A stretch of 33,872 nt of DNA from the NCBI GenBank assembly GCA_017609525.1, contig JAFCDT010000011.1, forward strand, positions 1-33,872. The letters run 5' to 3'. This stretch comes from Candidatus Woesearchaeota archaeon (lineage in GTDB: Archaea > Nanobdellota > Nanobdellia > SCGC-AAA011-G17 > JACPNG01). The translations under genes and the position numbers were made by a program. Below the pieces are notes generated by a model. That model saw only the letters and a list, made by a program, of their open reading frames with translations, was not told where the DNA came from and did not search any database. Shown here piece by piece: positions 23,387 to 33,872 of this stretch. Positions within the stretch are counted from its first letter, which is position 1; each line of letters begins with the position of its first letter.

Positions 23387-25133
23387 GATTATATATTTTT
23401 ATCAGCAATTGAACAGAGTCATTTATTTTGAATTTATCTAATTCTTCTTTTGAAGATATGTAATCGTAAATATTGTGTGCTTTTGGATTAATTTCGTTTC
23501 TTATTTTATCCAACAATTTTTTTACTTTTTCTATGTATCTTTTGATATTGCTCGGAAAATCGGATCTATTATTATATAAATTCCTTATAAGCGGGCTTAG
23601 CGTCAAAGGTTGATTAAATTCTTTATTCCACCAGATCTCTTCGTCTTCTTTTTTAGGAAATTTCTTCTCTAAAATATTATACAGAAGATTCTCAACTAAT
23701 TTTCTAGATAAAAAGAAAGTTGCATTTAGATAACCATTTTTATAACATTCATTGATTTCTTCTTCTAAAGGATAATAAAATTTATCTGGATAATCACCTT
23801 TTATATCTATAAACTTATCTTCTTTTAATGGTTCCGTTATAACTTCCGGAACTTTTACTAACGTTGGCTTAGATTTTGCTTTTTTCTTTTTTCCGGTTTT
23901 TGTTTTTTGTCTTGCTTTTTTCTTATGTGATTCTTCGTCACTTCTTAGATCAATAAATAACTCTCTTATTGAAATCTGAACAAATCTTGTTAAATCTTGA
24001 AATTCCTGATTAGCAATTACTCCTTCCCTAGTTGTTGTGTCGATTATTTTAGGATTCTTTGATTTGCTAATATGAACCATACCAAATATTGCATTATTTC
24101 TTGGACTCATAGTATTGTTTTGTGCAAATAGATCTAACTCCGCCCAATCATTTCCAGGTTCACCATAAGGTTTAACTCTAAAATTGTCTCTATAGATCTT
24201 AATTCCATGATATTCTTTTAAAGTATCATTTATTTCTTTAATATCTTGTTTTGACATTTCATAATTTAGGGCATCTTTAAGATATTTTGAATTTTTATAA
24301 TAAAAGAACAATTCAAAAACCGCATCCCCACAAGATAGTTTTTTATCAAGAACTATAGTGTCTTTCTTTTTCTTTCCTGTTATAGTTACGAATTCATATT
24401 GAATTCTGTTCCCGCTGATTATTTTTGTTTTTAAATAAAAAGAAGCTTTATTCAAGAAATTTTTACGAATTTTTTTAAATTGTTTAACTTCTTTATGGAA
24501 CTTTGGGATTATTTTAAAGTTTTTGGAAGATTTATTCGGGGGATTTAACAAATATATGTCTCTTAATAGACTTTTTTGTATATCTATGTCATTCCAATCA
24601 TGTTTTAGATCTTTTATTTCAATCTTAGTTCCACATTCTTTCTTTTTTTTCTTAAACTCATACCCCTTATTTATTACTTCGTTACACAAAACATTTGGTT
24701 TTTGGTATTCTTCCCAATTGAAGATTATTTTATAACCCTTTGTCTCATTTTTTGGGTATGTGTAGAGGATGGTTCTTTTGCCAAGACTTTCAGAAGACAG
24801 TCTTCCAATTCCTTTCTCTCCAACAGGAATCCTTTCTCCGTTGTTTATTTTGATAATTTTGGATTTATTTGGTGTTGCTATATTCATCCATTTGTTTTCT
24901 ATCTCACTACTACCCATCCCGTCTCCATTGTCTGAGATTGTTATTGAAGCGTTTGTTGTATCAATCTCATTAAGGTTTATCTCTACTTTTTTAGAATTAG
25001 CATCATAAGAATTTTTTATTAATTCCAGTATAGCAATATTTTTATTACTAATTGATTCTTCCCCAAGTTTTCTTATAATATTTCCACTTACCTTAAACCT
25101 AAAAGGTATATAATTATTATTTTCATTAGTCAT
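23349..25133 (-). CDS. GHKL (MutL/MORC/Hsp90-type) ATPase of a restriction-modification operon
   Basis: A 594-residue protein with an N-terminal GHKL ATPase: N-box ELIKNSYDAN (37-46), DNGDGM (68-73) and lid GEKGIGR (105-111). An S5-like middle region follows, then a Lys-rich linker (about 400-425, KKKARQKTKTGKKKKAKSKP). The C-terminal 140 residues are helical with LSRKLVENLLYNILEKKF and a RNEINPKAHN motif, similar to HEPN or DUF4145-type domains. MutL-like ATPases of this kind were described in restriction-modification operons by Iyer and colleagues (2008). It is the last gene of the operon and overlaps the methylase by 8 bases. Confidence 0.75.
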   Translation of the reverse strand: MTNENNNYIPFRFKVSGNIIRKLGEESISNKNIAILELIKNSYDANSKKVEINLNEIDTTNASITISDNGDGMGSSEIENKWMNIATPNKSKIIKINNGERIPVGEKGIGRLSSESLGKRTILYTYPKNETKGYKIIFNWEEYQKPNVLCNEVINKGYEFKKKKKECGTKIEIKDLKHDWNDIDIQKSLLRDIYLLNPPNKSSKNFKIIPKFHKEVKQFKKIRKNFLNKASFYLKTKIISGNRIQYEFVTITGKKKKDTIVLDKKLSCGDAVFELFFYYKNSKYLKDALNYEMSKQDIKEINDTLKEYHGIKIYRDNFRVKPYGEPGNDWAELDLFAQNNTMSPRNNAIFGMVHISKSKNPKIIDTTTREGVIANQEFQDLTRFVQISIRELFIDLRSDEESHKKKARQKTKTGKKKKAKSKPTLVKVPEVITEPLKEDKFIDIKGDYPDKFYYPLEEEINECYKNGYLNATFFLSRKLVENLLYNILEKKFPKKEDEEIWWNKEFNQPLTLSPLIRNLYNNRSDFPSNIKRYIEKVKKLLDKIRNEINPKAHNIYDYISSKEELDKFKINDSVQLLIKIYNLIQPIPPTSQQS

Positions 25134-26538
25134 TTTTATTTAACCACCCATAAACAGATTTGGCTATTCTTTCGGCCATTAATGGTGGAACCGCATTGCC
25201 TATTTGTGTATATATATCTTTTTTATTTCCTTTGAATTTATAATTTTTTGGGAAACTCTGAATTAACGCACACTCTTCAGCAGAGAGCATCCTTATTGTT
25301 TTATCATCATATTTTACAAGAGCTTCCGCACCATCTTTCCAGTAACGTGCTGAAATAGTATACGAAGGTTCTTCAGGATTAAGAAAACTCCACCCAAACC
25401 CTATATTTCTCTTTTTGTTATTTCTTTCCCTCTTTTTAAATCCCTCTATCAGTTTTGCAGAATAAAACAATTTTTCATCAGCATTTGTTTTATCAGTCAG
25501 TATTTTCTTTACATTGTTCCATAATCTCAATTTTTCCCCTTCTTTTGAAAGACCATCTTTACTATGTGTTTTATCCGGAAAAGAAAAATCTAATTGTAAA
25601 TTCTTTTTTGTTCCGATAATAAATATTCTGTATCTTTTCTGGGGCACCCCGTAATCTGCCGTATTAACTTTATGTACTTTGGCATTATAACCTATTTTAT
25701 AAAATTCTTTAAGAATTATTTCTATTACTTTTTCATTTCTTTCATTTTTCATGGATAGTAAGCCTCTGACATTCTCCATGATAAACATCTTTGGTTTTAA
25801 TCCCTTTACAATTCTAAGATATTCACGGAAAAGAGAGTTTCTTGGGTCATTTGGTCTCCTTTTCCCTGCCATACTGAACCCCTGACAAGGGGGGCCACCA
25901 ACTATTACATCTATCTTCTGATTTTTCGTAAGTTTTTTTATTTCACTTACAGACAATGATTGGATATCTCTGCACAAGCCTTTTGAGTTTTTATGGTTTG
26001 AATTGAATGTTTCTATTGCATTCTTGTCTGAATCAATCCCCAAAAGAACATCAAACCCTGCTTTCTCAAATCCGTAGCTCATACCTCCTGCACCACAGAA
26101 TAAATCTATAATATTTGGTTTATTTTGTGCAACAGTATTTTTTATTTTATTTACGCAACTACTAAGATTATTTTTTATTTCATGTTCCCAGAATCTTAAA
26201 ACTCTCCATCCCTCTTTCTTTAGTTGAGAATTTATTTTTCTGTCTCTTATTTTATTTGTTTTTATTTTTTCAGACCAGAATTTATTATGTGCTTGGGGTT
26301 CTTTATAACATCTTGGGCATTTATGCCAGAAACATCCGTCTATAAAGACAGCAACTTTCTGTTTTGAAAATATTATATCTGGTTTTCCTATAATTTTAGC
26401 ATGTATTCTGTATCCTTTCACTCCTGAAGAAAATAGTTCCTTTCTTAATTTAATTTCTGGTTTTGTGTCTTTCGCTTTTATCTGAGACATATTATAACTT
26501 CTCTGTTTTTTTGTATGTACATCAACCATTTTGAACAT
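25126..26538 (-). CDS. Vsr endonuclease-DNA cytosine-5 methyltransferase fusion
   Basis: A 470-residue fusion. Residues about 5-135 match very-short-patch repair (Vsr) endonuclease, which nicks at T:G mismatches left by m5C deamination: VDVHTKKQRSYNMS, GKPDIIF (Asp54 catalytic), FIDGCFWHKCPRC (zinc and intercalating region) and GWRVLRFWEHEI. Residues about 142-470 are a complete m5C methylase: motif I DLFCGAGG (145-152), motif IV PPCQGF with nucleophile Cys218, ENVRGLLS, and the C-terminal motifs SYTISARYW and QIGNAVPP. The two are usually separate genes. A 6-base gap from the preceding methylase and an 8-base overlap with the ATPase indicate coupled translation. Confidence 0.92.
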   Translation of the reverse strand: MFKMVDVHTKKQRSYNMSQIKAKDTKPEIKLRKELFSSGVKGYRIHAKIIGKPDIIFSKQKVAVFIDGCFWHKCPRCYKEPQAHNKFWSEKIKTNKIRDRKINSQLKKEGWRVLRFWEHEIKNNLSSCVNKIKNTVAQNKPNIIDLFCGAGGMSYGFEKAGFDVLLGIDSDKNAIETFNSNHKNSKGLCRDIQSLSVSEIKKLTKNQKIDVIVGGPPCQGFSMAGKRRPNDPRNSLFREYLRIVKGLKPKMFIMENVRGLLSMKNERNEKVIEIILKEFYKIGYNAKVHKVNTADYGVPQKRYRIFIIGTKKNLQLDFSFPDKTHSKDGLSKEGEKLRLWNNVKKILTDKTNADEKLFYSAKLIEGFKKRERNNKKRNIGFGWSFLNPEEPSYTISARYWKDGAEALVKYDDKTIRMLSAEECALIQSFPKNYKFKGNKKDIYTQIGNAVPPLMAERIAKSVYGWLNKND

Positions 26539-26544
26539 AGAGTC

Positions 26545-30213
<3,669 letters not shown>

Positions 30214-30217
<4 letters not shown>

Positions 30218-30465
30218 TTGGCTAACTCCTTCACAGCATCAGCAGGATCCTTTAATTTATATAGTCTTTTTCTGGAGTCTTCAGGATCTAATGTTAAATC
30301 CAGCCAGCCGAATTTTTTAAGTCTTGAGAGGACAATACTGGTATTGGTTATCTTCAGTAAATCTTCTGCCTGCTGGTGGGTAAACTGCTTATCTTTGAAT
30401 TTAAACCATAATTTAGAATAGTGCTTCATAATCCATTTTGGAAGAGGAGATATTAAATTACCCAT
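30214..30465 (-). CDS. Small winged-helix regulator heading the restriction-modification operon
   Basis: An 83-residue protein with a helix-turn-helix (FTHQQAEDLLKITNTSIVLSRLKKFGWL) and a beta wing (DPEDSRKRLYKL). It resembles small archaeal MarR/AbiEi-like winged helices. It heads the operon, as controller proteins often do in restriction-modification systems, letting methylase act before nuclease. A perfect palindrome lies 6 bases upstream of its start, between TATA box and start codon, which would suit self-repression. Its stop overlaps the helicase start in ATGA. Confidence 0.72.
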
Positions 30466-30470
30466 TTGGT

Positions 30471-30497
30471 TAATTATTGTATAATTAGTATATAAAG
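30471..30497 (-). promoter_or_regulatory. Operator palindrome and TATA box of the restriction-modification operon
   Basis: TAATTAT-TGT-ATAATTA (30471-30487) is a perfect inverted repeat with 7-base arms. On the minus strand TTTATATA (30490-30497) is the likely TATA box, about 28 bases before ATG 30465. A repressor on the palindrome would block polymerase, in line with autoregulation by the winged-helix protein. Confidence 0.55.
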
Positions 30498-30530
30498 ATT
30501 TCTATATCCCACTATAATAATATTTATATA

Positions 30531-30562
30531 TTAGTTAACCTTATAGTATATTAATTAACTAA
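30531..30562. repeat. Inverted repeat TTAGTTAA...TTAACTAA
   Basis: Arms at 30531-30538 and 30555-30562 are perfect complements with a 16-base spacer. It lies between the operon promoter and the transposase. It could be a second regulator site, an upstream element, or part of the insertion junction. The region is very AT-rich, so chance is possible. Confidence 0.35.
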
Positions 30563-30571
30563 ATAAGATAA

Positions 30572-30611
30572 ACCAGAGAAGACGAAGTTTCGACGCAACA
30601 TCTCCTCTGGT
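30572..30611 (+). repeat. Imperfect hairpin abutting the transposase start codon
   Basis: Arms ACCAGAGAAGA (30572-30582) and TCTCCTCTGGT (30601-30611) pair with one mismatch, and the loop holds CGAAGTTTCG, itself partly self-complementary. The 3' arm ends exactly at the ATG at 30612. It may be a leader hairpin limiting transposase translation or a structured element end. Confidence 0.5.
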
Positions 30612-31763
30612 ATGGAGTCCGGAATGAACCCCACAAATAGAAGTAAGAAAAAGGAATTTAATAAATCTTCCCCTAATCTGAAGTCTAAAGAGATAAAGAG
30701 AATTACAAAACTTCTCAAAAAGAAAGTTTATCCTTCAATCAAACTGAAGATGCACCATAACTCAAAGTATTCTGAAACAGACTTTCTTGACTTATTAACC
30801 TATGTTGCAGTAACCCATGACTTCACAAATAATGGATCAAAAACATTTGAATTATTAAAGGAAAACACTCCCGCATCAAACACAGTTATACATCATATCA
30901 AGAAACTTCATCCTGAGTATGTTGAAAAACTATTCATAAAAACATTTGATAAATTAATTAAAGAAGCAACAAAATACAAACCCTTTAGGCAAAGAGTAGA
31001 TTTAGCAATTGACATAACAGAACAGATGTATTACGGAGATAAAAACGACTACATGGTGTGTGAAACAAAGCCAAAAGACGGAACTTCTCACTGCTTCAAA
31101 TACATTACAATAAATGTAGTTGAAAATGGTAAAAGATTTACTTTACTTGCATTACCAATGCATAAATTTACAACAAAGGCAAAAGTTGTAAGGAGACTGA
31201 TAACTTATGCAAAATCAAAAGTCAAAATAAGATATATTTACCTAGACAGAGGCTTCTTTAATTCTGAAATTATTAATTTACTGAAAGAATTAAGAGTTAA
31301 ATTTCTCATGCCTGCTGTCCAGAATGTAAAAATACAGAGATATATGAAAAAATATGAAGGAATACAGTCAAGGATTATAGATTATGATATGGGCTACAGA
31401 AAATACAACAGAGCAGAATTTAAGCTTGTATTCGTCAATGACAAACAGGGAACTAAGAGAACATTTGCCACAAATATCGTTATTGGAGAACAGATAGCAC
31501 ATTACTACTTTAAATGGTATTCAAAAAGATGGGGAATTGAGACATCTTACAGAGTTAAAGGAGATTTTAAAGCAAGGACAACATCAAAGTATTATTCAGT
31601 AAGATTGTTTTATTTTATGTGGTCTGTCTGCTTGTATAATATCTGGGTTTTAGTTAGTCTGGTTGTTGCTTTAATATTCTTTATTGATTTAAAGAAGCCA
31701 TTAGTTACTGCTAAATTATTTGGAACTGTTCTTTATTCTTCGGAACCAAAAGGAATAACGTAA
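30612..31763 (+). mobile_element. DDE transposase, IS4-family (ISH3-like)
   Basis: A 383-residue transposase with a DDE active site: Asp134 (DLAIDITE), Asp212 (IYLDRGFF) and Glu310 (YSKRWGIETSYR, the Y-2-R-3-E-6-K-like signature of IS4 families). The overall layout recalls haloarchaeal ISH3-type elements. The frame is intact, so it may be active. ATG 30624 preceded by GGAGTCCGGA is an alternative start. I could not find matching terminal inverted repeats or a target duplication, so the element's borders are not defined. It inserted beside the restriction-modification operon promoter. Confidence 0.85.
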
Positions 31764-31779
31764 CATAGCGTGAGCTCTC

Positions 31780-32250
31780 TTATTTTGATGAGGTAACAGA
31801 ATTTTGCTGAACTCCATTTAACCACCAATTCACTTTAATAGTTTTACTATCTGGAATTTTATGGATTCCATTAATATGCTTTTTAGCTAATCTTTTTTTA
31901 CTGATATCTGCATTTGGATCATCAATGTGGACAACTAAATCAATGTTCCACATCTTCTCCTTATCGTCAAATCTTGTAATAATATTAAATGAAGTCTTTT
32001 TAGTTTTTATTTGAGTATTATGGACTATTGGTTGAGGATTAAAAATCTGTCCACCACTTGCCCATGAGTATTGTTGATTAATTCCATCCTTAGGGTCATT
32101 TGTAGAGTTTGGAATATAACTTGCCGTATAAGTTTCTTCCAATTGGGAGGGATCTATACCTATCTCTTGGAATTTGGCAGATAGATCTATACTCTTTCTA
32201 GGACTTTTCCCAGAATCATATTCTACCTCAATCTCAATTAAATAAGTCAT
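31780..32250 (-). CDS. Unrecognised 156-residue protein
   Basis: I do not recognise this protein. It has no membrane segment or signal peptide. The start (MTYLIEIEVEYDSGKSPRKS) and much of the rest look beta-rich, with a WASGGQIFNPQP segment near residue 65 and VVHIDDPNADIS near residue 108. It ends 16 bases after the transposase stop in convergent orientation. A TATA-like AAATAAAAG (about 32272-32282) is upstream, and a large palindrome lies further up at 32303-32366. Confidence 0.55.
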   Translation of the reverse strand: MTYLIEIEVEYDSGKSPRKSIDLSAKFQEIGIDPSQLEETYTASYIPNSTNDPKDGINQQYSWASGGQIFNPQPIVHNTQIKTKKTSFNIITRFDDKEKMWNIDLVVHIDDPNADISKKRLAKKHINGIHKIPDSKTIKVNWWLNGVQQNSVTSSK

Positions 32251-32302
32251 ATCTATTTTAGAAAGGAAAGCTTTTATTTACTTTGCGATCTACTGATGAT
32301 TG

Positions 32303-32366
32303 GCTTTGTGTATAAAGTCCTTAAAATGAGCTATTTTTTACACAGGAGCGACTAAATACACAAAGC
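32303..32366. repeat. 64-bp imperfect palindrome
   Basis: GCTTTGTGTAT (32303-32313) is the exact reverse complement of ATACACAAAGC (32356-32366). A second pair, AGTC (32316-32319) and GACT (32350-32353), lies at the same inner distance, giving 17-base arms with two mismatches. Inside is AAAAT...ATTTT. It sits in the 183-base gap between two minus-strand genes of unknown function. It could be an operator, a recombination site, or a hairpin RNA. Confidence 0.6.
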
Positions 32367-32433
32367 TGGTATAATTATATTGTTAAGTTAAAGGGATTTT
32401 AAAAACTAATGAAACTAAAAGAAAAGAAAGTAG

Positions 32434-32742
32434 TTAGAAAAGAGTATAGCCCTTAATTCCATAATGAATTTCTATTAGTCTTATGGCCCTTAACCTATCT
32501 TTATTTTTACAGAAGCTAACACGAACCACATATTCAGGTGATTTGTCTTTTTTTCTTGGTTTTGTTTGTTTAAGGAAGCATACTTTATACCATTCTATTG
32601 TTCCATCTTGTCTTAATCCTTCAACAAAGTTCCCTAAATCCTCTAAGAACTTTTTTTTTGCTCTTGCTTCAAGATTATCTGTTTCTTTTCTGATAATTAT
32701 GCTTTTTTTACTTCTTGTAGAACGAATCGTCACCTCTCCCAT
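32434..32742 (-). CDS. Unrecognised small basic protein, 102 residues
   Basis: No family recognised. The sequence is Lys/Arg-rich (RSTRSKKSIIIRKE near the start, KQTKPRKKDKSPE near residue 58), with a C-terminal region rich in hydrophobic strands (VVRVSFCKNKDRLRAIRLIEIH). ATG 32742 follows a TATA box (CTTATAAACT, about 32763-32771) by about 25 bases, fitting a leaderless message. A Shine-Dalgarno-like GGGAGAGGTGA lies just inside the coding sequence, but no standard start codon follows it at proper spacing. Confidence 0.5.
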   Translation of the reverse strand: MGEVTIRSTRSKKSIIIRKETDNLEARAKKKFLEDLGNFVEGLRQDGTIEWYKVCFLKQTKPRKKDKSPEYVVRVSFCKNKDRLRAIRLIEIHYGIKGYTLF

Positions 32743-32977
32743 AAACTATTGTTTATCCTTGAAGTTTATAAGAATTTTTTTAGTGCAATATGATGTTTTT
32801 AAAACTAGAAAAGTTTTCCCTGTTGGGGTTTTTGCGGTCTATTCTGCTCAATTCTTGGTTTTCTTTGTACGAATCCCACTAATTTTCCATGCGATAAATT
32901 TGTTTCTTTTATTGTAACTACTTTTTAGAGACTATAAAATAGAAAGGTTTAAATATTAGAATATTGGTTGTTTTAAT

Positions 32978-33604
32978 ATGGAAAGACCAACACCAAAGAA
33001 AGAGATGGTTAATGCATTATTTGGAGAAGATGTTCCATTAGTTAAATTAGCTTGTTCTGGTCTAATGGAGGTTCCTTTACATAGGTTTTATTCCCATATA
33101 AATTTTAAGGATCTTCTTGTTTTTGCTATCGGTTCTAGATATGCTAGAGAAAATTATTTAGATAGTTTTATTAAATCTATTGAGAATCGTTCTGCCTATC
33201 AAATTTTTGATGATGTGGCTAGAATAGAAATTGATGGGTATAGTATTTTTCAGTTATTGGGAGCTAGAGAAGCTAGATTGCCAAAGAATTTAAGTAAACA
33301 ATATGATAAACTTAATCCTTATAGAACAAAAGATTTAGAGACTAGATTGGGAAGGGTGGATGAAAGATTTGTTCGATTACTAGAAGGAAATTTACAAAAA
33401 AGACCTAAAGAATTTGTTTCTGAAGGAAGATATATTAATACTCCTGCTGATAGAAGGGATAATTTAGTGTGTGCAGGTTTTTTGCCTATGAGTTTAAGAG
33501 GGCGTTCAAATAGGGAAATTGTTGAAGCTCATGTAGGTCAGATCGTAAGATTGATTTCAGGATATCCCACAGAAGTTAAACCAGTTGAGCCAACTTTATT
33601 CTAA
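32978..33604 (+). CDS. Unrecognised 208-residue protein
   Basis: I cannot assign a family. The protein appears soluble and helical, with many charged residues. Visible stretches are KDLLVFAIGSRYARENYLDSF near residue 44, DDVARIEIDGYSIFQLLG near 78 and NTPADRRDNLVCAGFLPMSLRG near 153. GTTTAAATATTA (about 32947-32958) is 20-30 bases before the ATG and is a likely TATA box. The stop overlaps the convergent pth2 gene by 4 bases. Base composition is like that of the housekeeping genes. Confidence 0.6.
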   Translation: MERPTPKKEMVNALFGEDVPLVKLACSGLMEVPLHRFYSHINFKDLLVFAIGSRYARENYLDSFIKSIENRSAYQIFDDVARIEIDGYSIFQLLGAREARLPKNLSKQYDKLNPYRTKDLETRLGRVDERFVRLLEGNLQKRPKEFVSEGRYINTPADRRDNLVCAGFLPMSLRGRSNREIVEAHVGQIVRLISGYPTEVKPVEPTLF

Positions 33605-33872
33605 ATTAACTTAAGTTCCTTTATTACTTCATCTATTTTTTTATCAGAATCAGGACCTATTGCTAAACAAGTAATTGTTCCGGGCTTTATTGTTGTCAGA
33701 CCTGCATCTTTTATTAGTGCTGTTGAGAGTTTTAGTTTTTTTGCCTTTCTTTCATGGGCTTTTAATTCCTTTAGGTTTGCTACTTTTAGAACAACTTTTT
33801 TCATTCCTTGTAACTTCCAGGCTTTAACTTTAAATGCCGAGGATTTTAGTGTTGCTTCAACTGAAGCATGTG
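33601..33872 (-). CDS. pth2: Peptidyl-tRNA hydrolase Pth2, 5' partial
   Basis: Archaeal/eukaryotic-type hydrolase that frees tRNA from stalled peptidyl-tRNA. The frame is open to the window edge, so the N-terminus is missing; about 89 residues are visible. They start HASVEATLKSSAFKVKAW, the segment after the catalytic first strand, then KKVVLKVANLKELKAHERKA, TALIKDAGLTTIKPGTITC and the ending AIGPDSDKKIDEVIKELKLI. These match the conserved C-terminal two thirds of Pth2. An internal ATG at 33804 is not the true start. Confidence 0.93.
   Translation of the reverse strand, partial: HASVEATLKSSAFKVKAWKLQGMKKVVLKVANLKELKAHERKAKKLKLSTALIKDAGLTTIKPGTITCLAIGPDSDKKIDEVIKELKLI

Noticed and set aside
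30560-31790. Terminal inverted repeats of the insertion sequence
   Set aside because: Comparing the flanks by eye, I found no convincing matching ends or target duplication; only the transposase and adjacent hairpin are reported.

Overview
The window is an AT-rich archaeal chromosome segment. Archaeal markers are Orc1/Cdc6, RNA polymerase subunits Rpo3, Rpo4 and Rpo10, ribosomal proteins eL18 and eL21, RNase P protein Rpp21, Taw1, archaeal Elp3, Pth2 and DUF460/DUF655 proteins. Many genes look leaderless, with a TATA box about 25 bases before the start codon. Short intergenic gaps, a pilin-like protein with a KKRGQ-type N-terminus, a lytic transglycosylase and a stand-alone LAGLIDADG protein suggest a DPANN lineage (Woesearchaeota/Pacearchaeota-like). 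That placement is inference.

Layout. 1-6370: housekeeping and membrane genes (partial site-2 protease, TrmJ-like methylase, TatD, a Lys/Arg-repeat mini-protein, Taw1, metallophosphoesterase, MscS, DUF460). 6429-8893: an unrecognised 335-residue protein, a cluster of three overlapping micro-ORFs with its own promoter, and Orc1/Cdc6. 8967-12662: Elp3, CTP synthase and a small HPF-like protein. 12714-18847: translation/transcription block eL21-rpo4-DUF655, then uS13-uS4-uS11-rpo3-tRNA-Leu-eL18-uL13-uS9, a LAGLIDADG endonuclease-like gene and rpo10. 18844-20920: lytic transglycosylase, SprT-like metallopeptidase, pilin-like protein and Rpp21.

At 20970-21051 on the minus strand is a compact RNA gene whose 3' two thirds match archaeal 5S rRNA, but which lacks about 35-40 nucleotides of the helix II/III arm. 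It has a well-placed TATA box.

21184-30465 is a DNA-modification/defence island. Two plus-strand genes (EndoIII-like glycosylase, DUF2779 nuclease) converge on a five-gene minus-strand operon: winged-helix regulator, PD-(D/E)XK nuclease-SF2 helicase, N6/N4 DNA methylase, a Vsr endonuclease fused to an m5C methylase, and a GHKL ATPase with a C-terminal helical domain. A perfect palindrome between the TATA box and start codon of the regulator suggests autoregulation. The layout resembles MutL/MORC-type restriction-modification systems but the combination looks unusual. A DDE transposase lies just upstream.

31780-33872: two small unrecognised proteins around a large imperfect palindrome, another unrecognised protein, and the 3' part of Pth2.
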